DNA from: Phreatobacter stygius
GTDB taxonomy: Bacteria; Pseudomonadota; Alphaproteobacteria; Rhizobiales; Phreatobacteraceae
Assembly (NCBI RefSeq): GCF_005144885.1
Contig: NZ_CP039690.1
Span: forward strand, 3,485,001 to 3,549,000
Direction of reading: 5' to 3'
DNA: 64,000 nt
Under the pieces are notes generated by a model. That model worked only from the letters and a program-made list of their open reading frames with translations. It had not been told where the DNA came from and did no database searches. How positions within the stretch are numbered: position 1 is the stretch's first letter; each line of letters opens with the position of its first letter. Both the position numbers and the translations under genes were made by a program. This document shows, piece after piece, positions 1-7,240 of this stretch.

Positions 1-245
1 CTGTTGAACTCGGCCAGGCGCTCGCCCTTGGCGTTGGCATCGTCAACGGCGCGGCGGAAGTCCTCGATCAGGCCGGCGGCGTTCGCCCCCGCCACGACGA
101 ATGAGCGATCATGGGCGCGGCCCTCGATGTCGCGCCAGGTGCGCGAAGGCATGTTCACTTTCTGACGGAGGTAGTCGATCGCCTCCTGGAACGGCACCTG
201 GAAAGGCGGGTCGGCGAACTCCGCCGGTTTCGGCAAAACGCTCAT
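1..245 (-). CDS. Mu F-like (gp30) head morphogenesis protein, N-terminal part
   Basis: Only the first 82 residues (MSVLPKPAEFADPPFQVPF...) lie in the window; the frame stays open to the left edge. In Mu-like phages the gene after the gp29 portal is F (gp30), a minor head protein involved in capsid assembly, and the start FADPPFQVPFQEAIDYLRQK is typical of that group. The ATG at 245 sits 2 bases after the portal stop, as expected for tightly packed late genes. The identification rests on gene order plus this short stretch, since the F-type core domain is outside the window. Confidence 0.6.
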   Translation of the reverse strand, partial: MSVLPKPAEFADPPFQVPFQEAIDYLRQKVNMPSRTWRDIEGRAHDRSFVVAGANAAGLIEDFRRAVDDANAKGERLAEFN

Positions 246-247
246 GG

Positions 248-1888
248 TCAACGCTTCCGCTTGCGAGCCGCGATTTCGTCCTGGACGTCGGATCTCCCGG
301 TCAGCTCGCCGAGCGCGAAGGCCGGGGCGAGGACGCGGCCAAGCGGATCGACGGTGATGTTGGCGAAGGCGCCGAGCAACCGATCGCCCGCCTGCTCCAG
401 CGTCTCGCCGGCCGCGTCCGCCGCTTCCAACTCGCGTCGGATGTGCTCGATCATGGCGTCGATCGCCGGCCCGGCATGTCCGCTCAGCTGCTCGGCGAGG
501 TCGCGCAGTCCGTGGTCGTGGAAGTCGTTGCCGGCAAAGGCAATCTGCCGTACCGCCTCCGCCTCGCGTCCGTTGGCCGGGATCCGGAGTTGGCCGGAGC
601 GCGCGGCGGCAACCAGATTCTGACGCGCGGCAGCGAGATGGGGTGCGAGCTGGCGCAAGACCTCGATTGGCACTTGCGGCATCAGGTCGATGCCGGCAAG
701 CGCCGCAGCGGTTTCGGCGAAGTGCTCCGCCGGCACCTTGGCCGCGAGATCGAACAGGAGGTCCAGCTCAGCCTTGGCGTTCTCGGCGCGCTTCTTCCTC
801 AAGTCCTCATGCGCACTCTCGTTCTTGGCCCGGATCCGGCGCACCGCGGGGATGCGGGCGCCTGGCTCATTGAACTCGACCAGCCAGCGGATCAGCGTGC
901 GCGACAGCGTGTCGGTCAGGAGATCGGCATCCGCGTCGACGATCCGCTCCTCACCCTCCTGGTGTGTCTCGGCCGCCGCGCGCGAGCCCTGGCCCTCCAC
1001 ATGCGTCGCCAGCGACGATCCGAACACCGCCAGCGACATCTGGGTGTCCCAGTAGCGGCACCAGTCGGCATAGCTGACCTGGCCGGCGCGGGTCGCCTCC
1101 ATGAACGACACGTCGGTGCCGATCGGCACGACGATCGCGCCGGCCTGGACCATGCCTTCCAAGGTCGACAGCAGCTTGTCCTGGTCGGACGGCAAGGTGC
1201 CGAGCGGGTATTTGCCGATCGGGATCGGGGAGGCGAACTTTTCCAGAAAGGTCAGCCAGAAGGCGATGCCCTCGCGTTTGAACAGAACCGGCCAGAACAG
1301 GCGCGTGCCCATGCCGAGCCCGTAGGGATCGTTGCCCTTCACGCCGAAGCGATGAACCATGAACTTCCGGGCCGGCAGCGCGATGCCGTCCAGCGGGCTT
1401 TCCCAAGTTCGCAAGCGCGGCTGCCAGTGCTCGTCGAAGGCGAAGCGTCGCTGATCGTGCGAGATAACCCGCTCGGGAACGATCGCGGCGCCGTCCTTCT
1501 GCCAGACGATCTCGGACACCGCGAAGCCCTTCAGGGTCGCGTCGAGGAGATCCAGGCAAATCTGGTCGAACGGCAAGGCGAGAAGCTGGGCGTTGACGAA
1601 CTCTGCGGCCCGCTGGTCCAGCGCGTCGTCGGAGGCCGGCTCCACCTCCCACTCGCGCGCGACCAGGGCGAGCTTGCGCTTCTGCAGCACTGCATAGGCA
1701 TGGGTATCCCGCTCGATCTCGTCATAGAGCGCCAATCCCTTGCCGCCGCCGCGCGCCAGCAGCGTCTCATCGAGCGGCTGCATCACCGTGTTGAAGCGCG
1801 GGATGGTGATGTCGTTGCGGGCCGAGGCGATCAGGGTGCGCTGGGCCGCGGGCAGGTTCTTCCGCTCGGACGTTTCGGTTTCGGCCAT
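248..1888 (-). CDS. Mu gp29-like portal protein (DUF935)
   Basis: A 546-residue protein of the DUF935 / Mu gp29 family, the portal through which DNA enters and leaves the capsid. Length and composition fit. The N-terminal half (FNTVMQPLDETLLARGG, then DTHAYAVLQKRKLALVARE) and the middle (KFMVHRFGVKGNDPYGLGM, FWPVLFKREGIAFWLTFLEKFASPIPIG) carry the conserved portal blocks. The C-terminal third is charged and Ala-rich and ends in RKRKR. The ATG at 1888 follows the terminase stop by one base, so it belongs to the late head operon: small terminase, large terminase, portal, F. Confidence 0.9.
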   Translation of the reverse strand: MAETETSERKNLPAAQRTLIASARNDITIPRFNTVMQPLDETLLARGGGKGLALYDEIERDTHAYAVLQKRKLALVAREWEVEPASDDALDQRAAEFVNAQLLALPFDQICLDLLDATLKGFAVSEIVWQKDGAAIVPERVISHDQRRFAFDEHWQPRLRTWESPLDGIALPARKFMVHRFGVKGNDPYGLGMGTRLFWPVLFKREGIAFWLTFLEKFASPIPIGKYPLGTLPSDQDKLLSTLEGMVQAGAIVVPIGTDVSFMEATRAGQVSYADWCRYWDTQMSLAVFGSSLATHVEGQGSRAAAETHQEGEERIVDADADLLTDTLSRTLIRWLVEFNEPGARIPAVRRIRAKNESAHEDLRKKRAENAKAELDLLFDLAAKVPAEHFAETAAALAGIDLMPQVPIEVLRQLAPHLAAARQNLVAAARSGQLRIPANGREAEAVRQIAFAGNDFHDHGLRDLAEQLSGHAGPAIDAMIEHIRRELEAADAAGETLEQAGDRLLGAFANITVDPLGRVLAPAFALGELTGRSDVQDEIAARKRKR

Positions 1889-1889
1889 G

Positions 1890-3554
1890 TCAGCGATATC
1901 CGTCGAATGTGCGGCCGCGATTGCCGCGGGCGATCAGGATCTGGCTGCCGCCGGTCATCGCTCCGCCGTAGGCGACCGCGCCCGACCAGAGCATTTCGAG
2001 GGCGTCGGGACCGTCGTCATGGGCGCCGGAGGGCCATTGCCGCATCTGTTCGATCAAGGTGGTCTGGCTCGCATGGACCCGGATCAGGCCCGCGGCGGTC
2101 GGCGGCTGGAGCCGCTGGATGCGAAGCGCTTTGTCGGCGACGGGGATGACCGGGATGGCCGGCAGGGCAACCTCTTCCAGCACGGCGCGCTTCATGATCT
2201 CGGTCCGCAGAAACTCCTGGAACTGGACGCTCTCGATGAACCAGAGCGCCGGTCGATAGAGCTTCGCGAGCGCGATCGTGTCGGCGATGATGACGTCGGG
2301 CAGGCGGCGCCGGATCGAGGCCTCGACGACGTCGAGCACGCCGGTTTCGCGATCGAGGCCGCCGACCAGGATGGCCGAGGGGTCGCGGTTCGCTCCGTGC
2401 CGACCGAGCGATGGATCGACGGCGCCGAAGAAGATCCACGACGCCTTCTTCACGACCCAGAAGACGAGCGATCGGAACGGGCTCTCCTCCGAGATCGGTT
2501 CGCCCTGCTTTTCCGACATGAAGGCGGTCTCGGACGAGGCGCGCTCGACCATCAGCGCATAGAGCGGTTCGACCTCCGGCCAGTTGATGACCGCGCCCGC
2601 ATCCATATCGACCTGGTGCCGGGCATAGTATGCTCGAGCATCGTCTTCGCCGACATTGAGGAAGATCTCCTGCCAGCGGTCCCACAAATCCATGCGGTCG
2701 GGAAATCGCTCGACCGCCCGCCCGTGATAGACGTTGAAACCGGGCTTTTTCGATAGCCGAACGAGCACGGCATCGTAGTGCAGCACGGTGCCGACGATCA
2801 GCAGATCGAGCGATCCGTCCGGCGGCCCGAGCTTCATCACCGTGCGCTCGACCCAAGCTTCGAGCTTTTTCCGGTACTCGGGCGACAACACGTTCTCGTC
2901 GTTCTCGATGTCGTCGAGAATGACCAGGTCCGGACGGAACGGGCCGAAGCGCCGGCCGCGCAGCTTCTGCCGGGCGCCGGCGCCGAGGATCATCACATCG
3001 TTGCGGGTGACGATCTCACCCTCGCGCCAGCGTCGGCCGGCGCCGGCGAACTCAGCGAAGTCATAGGCAAGGCGCGGATTGCTCTCCAGCTCGACCTTGA
3101 TGGCCTCGACCATCAGTGCGGCCTGCTCATAGGTATCCATCGCCACGATGACGAAGCGCTTGAGGCGCCGCAACGCACACCACATGACGAAGATCTGGCT
3201 GACCAGCGTCGACTTCGCGGCGCCGCGCGGGGCGATCTTCAGCTTGCGGTGCCCCCTACGGTCCGGCCCCGCATCGGTCGTCAGCATCGCCGGCAGATCG
3301 TCATAGAGGTGCCGGTGCAGCCGCGACGGCGCCGACTTGATGTAGTGCGGGAAATAGGTGCGCGCGAAGAACTCGAACCCGCTCAACGGGTCTTCGACCG
3401 CGGCGCGGCGCGTGCGCCTGGCCGCCTCGTCCGTCTCGAAGCCATCAACCTCGACCTCGATCTGGGCGCGCAGGCTCGACTGGAGCCCGGCCAGCGCGTC
3501 GCCGAATTCCTTCTTCGAGAGATTGCGGCCTTTGAGGTCGGGGCGGGGCGTCAT
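1890..3554 (-). CDS. Mu gp28-like large terminase subunit
   Basis: A 554-residue phage packaging ATPase/nuclease. Visible motifs are a Walker A-like APRGAAKST at residues 108-116, a Walker B-like LVILDDIEND at about 210-219, and a C-terminal nuclease region beginning near FGAVDPSLGRHGANRDPSA with the expected Asp residues. The length fits Mu gp28. The ATG at 3554 overlaps the stop of the DUF3486 gene by 4 bases (ATGA), which implies translational coupling. It would act in the cytoplasm with the small subunit, cutting and pumping DNA into the portal. No frameshift or lost motif was seen. Confidence 0.92.
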   Translation of the reverse strand: MTPRPDLKGRNLSKKEFGDALAGLQSSLRAQIEVEVDGFETDEAARRTRRAAVEDPLSGFEFFARTYFPHYIKSAPSRLHRHLYDDLPAMLTTDAGPDRRGHRKLKIAPRGAAKSTLVSQIFVMWCALRRLKRFVIVAMDTYEQAALMVEAIKVELESNPRLAYDFAEFAGAGRRWREGEIVTRNDVMILGAGARQKLRGRRFGPFRPDLVILDDIENDENVLSPEYRKKLEAWVERTVMKLGPPDGSLDLLIVGTVLHYDAVLVRLSKKPGFNVYHGRAVERFPDRMDLWDRWQEIFLNVGEDDARAYYARHQVDMDAGAVINWPEVEPLYALMVERASSETAFMSEKQGEPISEESPFRSLVFWVVKKASWIFFGAVDPSLGRHGANRDPSAILVGGLDRETGVLDVVEASIRRRLPDVIIADTIALAKLYRPALWFIESVQFQEFLRTEIMKRAVLEEVALPAIPVIPVADKALRIQRLQPPTAAGLIRVHASQTTLIEQMRQWPSGAHDDGPDALEMLWSGAVAYGGAMTGGSQILIARGNRGRTFDGYR

Positions 3555-4051
3555 CCGTAGACCTCCGCCAGGTGCTGGCCGAAGGGCTCGATGACTTCCA
3601 GCAGCGGCGGGGCAAGCTTCGGGTGCTGCCGGGTGACGAACTCGGCGAAGCGCTTCAGCACGTCCATCGCCACGCCCAATTCCGAGATCTTCGGCGAGAT
3701 GCGGCCGGCGGCGGACACGGTCTTGTTGAAGCTGTCCGCGAGCCCGGCCAAGATCTTGGCCCGCTCCGAAGCGGTCAGCCCTTGCTGGGTCCGCAGATCC
3801 TCGATCGTCGCCTGATGGACCGTCACATAGTCCTGCACGACTTCGGTGATGAGCTTATCCAGCCCTTCACCGGCGATCGTATTCGCCGAGCGGGCGGTGT
3901 CCCAATCGTCGCCCTTGGCTCCCGCCTCCCGCTTCCAACGGCGGAGGGTCGCCTCGGGCACGCCGAGTGTCAGAGCGACGACGGGCAGCGCCTGGCGCTC
4001 GAAGACGTACTTCTTGCGGGCATCGCGCTTCTTCCGGTCATCATGCGCCAT
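3551..4051 (-). CDS. Mu gp27-like small terminase subunit (DUF3486)
   Basis: A 166-residue DUF3486 protein, the small terminase partner in Mu-like phages. The start (HDDRKKRDARKKYVFERQALPVVALTLGVPEATLRRWKREA) holds a helix-turn-helix at about residues 20-42 suited to recognising the packaging site. A helical segment follows, and a C-terminal stretch (HPKLAPPLLEVIEPFGQHLAEVYG) is typical of the family. It overlaps the large subunit by 4 bases. The start ATG at 4051 lies 8 bases beyond the stop of the small membrane protein at 4059. Confidence 0.88.
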   Translation of the reverse strand: MAHDDRKKRDARKKYVFERQALPVVALTLGVPEATLRRWKREAGAKGDDWDTARSANTIAGEGLDKLITEVVQDYVTVHQATIEDLRTQQGLTASERAKILAGLADSFNKTVSAAGRISPKISELGVAMDVLKRFAEFVTRQHPKLAPPLLEVIEPFGQHLAEVYG

Positions 4052-4058
4052 GGTGCTC

Positions 4059-4283
4059 TCACACCTGGCCCTTGAGCTTGGCGACGATGAAGGCGATGCC
4101 GACGCTCATGATGCCGCCGGACAGCGCGCCGTATTTGGCGCTCTGCATTTCCAGCGAGGACAGACGCCCGCCGATACCGTCGAGCTTGCCGTTGATGGAC
4201 TTCAGCGTGTCGTTCTGATGCGTCTGGGTGGTCTCGATCGCCGCGAGGCGCTCATGGATACTGCGGGCGGAGGGCGGGCTCAT
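4059..4283 (-). CDS. Small coiled-coil/membrane phage protein
   Basis: A 74-residue protein. Residues 5-45 form an amphipathic coiled-coil-like helix (SIHERLAAIETTQTHQNDTL), and residues 48-68 form one hydrophobic segment (YGALSGGIMSVGIAFIVAKL). This layout resembles XhlA-type holin accessory proteins and the small membrane gene found between lysis and terminase genes in Mu-like phages (the Mu gp25/gp26 position). I cannot assign the family. It is the first gene after a 184-base gap, so it may open the head-gene transcript. Confidence 0.6.
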   Translation of the reverse strand: MSPPSARSIHERLAAIETTQTHQNDTLKSINGKLDGIGGRLSSLEMQSAKYGALSGGIMSVGIAFIVAKLKGQV

Positions 4284-4317
4284 ATCAGGGCACCTGTTAC
4301 GCGATTGCGCGGAAAGA

Positions 4318-4344
4318 CCCCGGCGCGGGCGAACCGCGCCGGGG
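4318..4344 (-). terminator. GC-rich hairpin between lysis and head genes
   Basis: An 11-bp perfect stem (CCCCGGCGCGG / CCGCGCCGGGG) with a 5-base loop. On the minus strand it is followed by TCTTTCC, a weak T-run. It lies in the 4284-4467 gap after the lysis cassette and before the head operon, a sensible place to end the lysis transcript. The T-run is poor, so it may instead be a partial terminator or only a stable structure. Confidence 0.4.
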
Positions 4345-4467
4345 CAAGGCTAGGGAGGAAACGCCCAAGGAGGGCTGCGGGACCCGCCAGAGCGCGGTCC
4401 CGCCTCCGCCGGCCAAGACCGGCGAAGAGGGAGCGGGCGAAAGCCCGAATGAAAACCACTGGGCCGG

Positions 4468-4764
4468 TCACGGCCGGTCCGCGAGCGGCGATGCCGCGGT
4501 GTCGGCGGCATCGACCGCGAGCAACCGGCGCGTGTCGCAGACGCGGATGGTGATGCGATCCCGGCCCCACAGGGACGTGACCTCACGCGCGCTCAGTTCC
4601 CTGTCGGGAACCGGTGCCGGCACGCAGGGCTGGCGCGCGGTCGCGGGCACCGGTGCGGACACCGCGACGGTTCGGATCGTGGGCGTCGGCTGCTCGCTAC
4701 GGAGGGAGCAGGCGGACACGATCACGGCTGAGACCACAACGATCAGCGCCGGGCAGTGTCGCAT
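4468..4764 (-). CDS. Rz1-like outer-membrane spanin lipoprotein
   Basis: A 98-residue protein with a lipoprotein signal: a hydrophobic stretch at residues 6-18 and the lipobox V16-S17-A18-C19. A Pro-rich linker follows (QPTPTIRTVAVSAPVPATAR), as is usual in Rz1. It begins inside the 3' end of the Rz-like gene in another frame, overlapping it by 68 bases. That nested layout is the hallmark of Rz/Rz1 pairs. The mature protein would sit in the outer membrane and pair with the inner-membrane spanin to fuse the membranes at the end of lysis. The C-terminal part is poorly conserved and its exact end is less certain. Confidence 0.75.
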   Translation of the reverse strand: MRHCPALIVVVSAVIVSACSLRSEQPTPTIRTVAVSAPVPATARQPCVPAPVPDRELSAREVTSLWGRDRITIRVCDTRRLLAVDAADTAASPLADRP

Positions 4765-5083
4765 TCTGTCCCTCCAGGGTGATGAGCTGCTCGCGCAGCA
4801 TGGCGATCTCGGCGCCTGCGCCGGCCTCCAGGGCGGCGACGGCCGTCGCCCGCTGGGCTTGCGCCTCCGCGATCAAGCGGTTGGATTTCTCGAACTCCGC
4901 GCGCCAATGAGCATCACGTTCGGCGCGAGCTGAGACGGCGGCCGAGGTGATCCATCCGTCAACCGTCACAGCGGTGCGCCAAATGCAGAGGCTGGCGACG
5001 GCGAGCAGCGCGACAACCGCCAGCAGGATCAGAGATGCCTTGCCGATCCGCTGCATGGACCATGCACCAATGGCGGCGAACAT
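4697..5083 (-). CDS. Rz-like inner-membrane spanin
   Basis: A 128-residue protein starting MFAAIGAWSMQRIGKASL, with one membrane segment at about residues 15-36 and a periplasmic helical/coiled-coil region from about 45 to 105 rich in Ala, Glu and Arg (ARAERDAHWRAEFEKSNRL). This is the usual i-spanin design. The ATG at 5083 overlaps the stop of the holin-like gene (TGATG), which decides the start over a longer frame that reads through that gene. It works with the lipoprotein encoded within its 3' end. Confidence 0.75.
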   Translation of the reverse strand: MFAAIGAWSMQRIGKASLILLAVVALLAVASLCIWRTAVTVDGWITSAAVSARAERDAHWRAEFEKSNRLIAEAQAQRATAVAALEAGAGAEIAMLREQLITLEGQNATLPGADRCGLSRDRVRLLPP

Positions 5084-5340
5084 CACCCGGCCTCCGGTTT
5101 GTCGAGCGGGGACGCGGCAGCTGCCGCCTGGGCGCGCATGTCCATGGATCCGAAGGCGCGATGGATGCCGAGCAGGGCTGCGATCATCAGCACCATGGAC
5201 GGCACCACAATCGGCGCCAGCGCGACGGCCTGCGCTTGACCGGCGAGTGCGCCGTAGACGATGGCAAGGATCACACACCAGGCCAGCACGAACGAGACCC
5301 AAAAGGCTTGACGGGTGAGGCTATAACCGGGCTTTCCCAT
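5083..5340 (-). CDS. Holin-like two-helix membrane protein
   Basis: An 85-residue protein with two hydrophobic segments (about residues 12-33 and 38-60), a charged C-terminus and no enzyme motifs. Its size, topology and place between the endolysin region and the spanins suggest a class II-type holin or a holin-like accessory protein. The family was not recognised. It starts 3 bases after the stop of the Acb2/Tad1-like gene and overlaps the spanin start, so all lysis genes form one transcript on the minus strand. Confidence 0.65.
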   Translation of the reverse strand: MGKPGYSLTRQAFWVSFVLAWCVILAIVYGALAGQAQAVALAPIVVPSMVLMIAALLGIHRAFGSMDMRAQAAAAASPLDKPEAG

Positions 5341-5343
5341 GGC

Positions 5344-5601
5344 TCACCGTGTCACGTGTTTGACGGCCCAGAAGACCGCCTCTTCGATCTTCGTTTGCGC
5401 CAGGGCGAGTTCGCGGCTCGCTTGGCGGTCGAATTGATGAGGCGTCCCACCGATTGAATGAAGCAACCTGAGGAAGTCCTCGCCAAGGCCTTTGATCTGA
5501 GCCATTCGACGCTTCTCGTCTTCCGAGAGAACACGGTATTCATGGCGCATCGTGTTGTTGACTGTGCGCCGATCGCCGGTGCTGTCGACATGTTCAGACA
5601 T
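5344..5601 (-). CDS. Acb2/Tad1-like hairpin-domain protein (possible anti-CBASS/anti-Thoeris sponge)
   Basis: An 85-residue protein whose residues 22-85 match the helical-hairpin pattern of the Acb2/Tad1 domain family. The first helix is YRVLSEDEKRRMAQIKGLGE. A short Gly-containing turn follows, then a second helix SRELALAQTKIEEAVFWAVK ending KHVTR. Characterised family members bind cyclic nucleotide signals made by bacterial CBASS or Thoeris systems and so block host defence. The family call comes from remembered motif similarity and has not been searched. The gene lies between endolysin and holin, overlapping the endolysin stop by 8 bases. An ATG at residue 18 (MRHEYRVLS) is an alternative start and would keep the whole domain. 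Confidence 0.75.
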   Translation of the reverse strand: MSEHVDSTGDRRTVNNTMRHEYRVLSEDEKRRMAQIKGLGEDFLRLLHSIGGTPHQFDRQASRELALAQTKIEEAVFWAVKHVTR

Positions 5602-6154
5602 CGCGCCCTGCCTTCCGCTCGTGCGGCAGGAGGGGACGGGTCAACCTGACCTGCTGGTCGAAGGGCGCGTTGGGCTTTGGGTGCCCTTTGGGCCAGAAAT
5701 GACCGACCAGCTTCGACTTCGGGAACATCGAGATGCTCACCTCATCATTCTGGTTCCCGCCGATCCCCTGGAACATGATGCCGTTTTCGGCGGTGTAGAT
5801 GTTCACATGGCCGGACGCCGGCCCGCGGGTCGACGAAAACACCGTGATGCAGCCCACGACCGGCGCTGCGAGCCGCTCGAAGTTCGGTGACGACGTGAAG
5901 GATCGCGCCATTCCGGAGCCAGATCCAGCTACACCGGCCTTGGCCAGCATCGCGTTGACGAAGATCGCGCACCACGGCACGGCGCCGTCGTCACCGGGCA
6001 GATTGATGCCCGACAGCTTCCGATACTCGACGATGCGCGGATTGGATTTCGGCCCCGGCACTTCGGCCGTGCCGATCTCTTCGATCGCCGCCCGAAGCCA
6101 GGGCGGCAGCGGCCAAGCGTCGAGATGGGGGGCTTTCGCCGAGGCTTTGGACAT
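5594..6154 (-). CDS. Phage endolysin, TIGR02594-type (NlpC/P60-CHAP-like cysteine peptidase)
   Basis: A 186-residue protein of the TIGR02594 group, a cysteine peptidase fold used as endolysin in many Mu-like and other phages. It has the family pattern WLRAAIEEIGTAEVPGPKSNPRI (residues 20-41), then VPWCAIFVNAML with the probable nucleophile Cys62, and SGHVNIY with the probable catalytic His116. There is no signal peptide, so export should depend on a holin. It is the first gene of the lysis cassette; 71 bases separate it from the upstream Mor-like gene. Confidence 0.85.
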   Translation of the reverse strand: MSKASAKAPHLDAWPLPPWLRAAIEEIGTAEVPGPKSNPRIVEYRKLSGINLPGDDGAVPWCAIFVNAMLAKAGVAGSGSGMARSFTSSPNFERLAAPVVGCITVFSSTRGPASGHVNIYTAENGIMFQGIGGNQNDEVSISMFPKSKLVGHFWPKGHPKPNAPFDQQVRLTRPLLPHERKAGRDV

Positions 6155-6225
6155 GGCGCAACTCGCAAGGGTTGGGACGTGTCACGACCCTGCTTGCGCG
6201 GTCCATGCGGACTGAGGTGACGGTG

Positions 6226-6648
6226 TCAGCCCGCCTGCCTGATCAGGTCTTCGATATCGATCTGACGAGGATCGGTCGCCCGCTGGCGCTTGGCCGGCAG
6301 CGGCGCGCGATGGGTATAGCGCGTCACTGTGCGCCACGAGAGCCCAACGGCGCGAGCGATCTCCGCATTCGATAGCCCTTTGCCGCGCAGCCGCAACGTC
6401 AGACGTTGGAGCGAGGCCGCGCTATAGGCAACCTTCGGAATGTCGATCTTCTCCGGACCGAAGAGCCTGCACAGATCTTTCGCCGCGTCCACCCCGATCA
6501 CGTTGAGGTCGAGACTGTCGCGCCAGATCTTCGGCACGTAAAGGCGGGTGCCGCCGAAATGAGTGACCAGTGCGCGAGCCGCGTCCACCCCGACCTCGGC
6601 GGCGATCGGCTGCAAGGCCTCCGTGAAATCCTCCACCTCCGGGGTCAT
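6226..6648 (-). CDS. Mor-family middle/late transcription activator
   Basis: A 140-residue protein of the Mor family. In Mu, Mor switches on middle transcription, leading to C and the late genes. Residues 10-60 carry the Mor dimerisation pattern (VDAARALVTHFGGTRLYVPK) and residues 90-115 a clear helix-turn-helix (LSNAEIARAVGLSWRTVTRY). The ATG at 6648 overlaps the GemA stop (ATGA) and has a purine-rich AAGGGGG ribosome site, which decides against the longer open frame. It precedes the lysis cassette, its likely target along with the head genes. Confidence 0.85.
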   Translation of the reverse strand: MTPEVEDFTEALQPIAAEVGVDAARALVTHFGGTRLYVPKIWRDSLDLNVIGVDAAKDLCRLFGPEKIDIPKVAYSAASLQRLTLRLRGKGLSNAEIARAVGLSWRTVTRYTHRAPLPAKRQRATDPRQIDIEDLIRQAG

Positions 6649-7055
6649 GCCGCCCCCTTCGACGCGTGCCGGCGTTGCATGGCCTTCAAAGCTTCCGTGA
6701 CCAGATTGGCCTGGGCCGCCGTCAGCCATTCCGGATCCGCGACATCAGTCTGACGCTTCACGAAGGCCCGCAGCGCCTCGCGGCTCGCGTTGGCGAGAGC
6801 GCCGCTTCGGCCGAGGTCGCCCCAGATGGCAAAGACCTTGCGGACGTGGAGCTTGTCCGACTTCTTCGTTGGGCCACCCTTCGGTTGCCAGCCGAGACGG
6901 CGGAATTCGGCAAGGGCCGCGTTCAGCTCCCGCTCCGAGCAATCCTTCGCGCTGGCCTTGCCGGTCGCCGACATCAGCACGGCGCGATAGGCAACTTCAT
7001 CGAGCGCCAACTCCTTGCGCGCGATATGCACCTTGGCAAGCATCGCACGGCTCAT
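6645..7055 (-). CDS. GemA/Mu gp16-like regulatory protein (DUF1018)
   Basis: A 136-residue DUF1018 protein. The conserved start (MLAKVHIARKELALDEVAYRAVL) and the middle (LRRLGWQPKG-like: EFRRLGWQPKGG) are typical. GemA in Mu affects host gene expression and DNA relaxation, and in Mu-like phages it regularly lies just upstream of mor, as here. It overlaps both neighbours by 4 bases (start with the 62-residue gene, stop with mor), so the three are translationally coupled. Confidence 0.85.
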   Translation of the reverse strand: MSRAMLAKVHIARKELALDEVAYRAVLMSATGKASAKDCSERELNAALAEFRRLGWQPKGGPTKKSDKLHVRKVFAIWGDLGRSGALANASREALRAFVKRQTDVADPEWLTAAQANLVTEALKAMQRRHASKGAA

Positions 7056-7240
7056 CGACGGGTCTCCGCGCGAAACAGAGCAACCACCAGGGCCTGAATG
7101 ACCTGGTCCCGATCCACTTCATCGTCGAGCTTCAGCAGGTCAGCGTTGATCGCAGTGAAGGCCTGATCCAGGCGGTCCTTGAAGATCGCCTCAACCTTCC
7201 TGACTGTATCGACCACCGATTCGTCACGACGGTCAGCCAT
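7052..7240 (-). CDS. Small acidic helical phage protein
   Basis: A 62-residue, mostly helical, charged protein (MADRRDESVVDTVRKVEAIF...) with no family I recognise. Its ATG at 7240 has a good upstream GGAGA. Its stop overlaps gemA by 4 bases, so it belongs to the gemA-mor unit. Its start codon shares a CCATGG with the start of the plus-strand DUF4145 gene, so the two genes diverge from the same four central bases. Confidence 0.6.
   Translation of the reverse strand: MADRRDESVVDTVRKVEAIFKDRLDQAFTAINADLLKLDDEVDRDQVIQALVVALFRAETRR

Noticed and set aside
101-2149. 682-codon plus-strand open frame opposite the portal gene
   Set aside because: Arg/Gly/Asp-rich shadow of the minus-strand portal and terminase genes; no family-like segments, and the minus-strand frames carry clear portal and terminase motifs.
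4280-4570. 96-codon minus-strand frame between the coiled-coil gene and the spanin
   Set aside because: Very Arg/Ala/Pro-rich, overlaps the spanin lipoprotein in another frame and crosses the hairpin at 4318-4344; a shadow.
5344-5601. Acb2/Tad1-like protein as an antitoxin or Rop-like RNA-binding hairpin
   Set aside because: Rop-type hairpins are similar in size, but the spacing YRxLS-x-DEK and the EEAVxWAVKHxT end fit the Acb2/Tad1 pattern better, and no toxin gene is adjacent.
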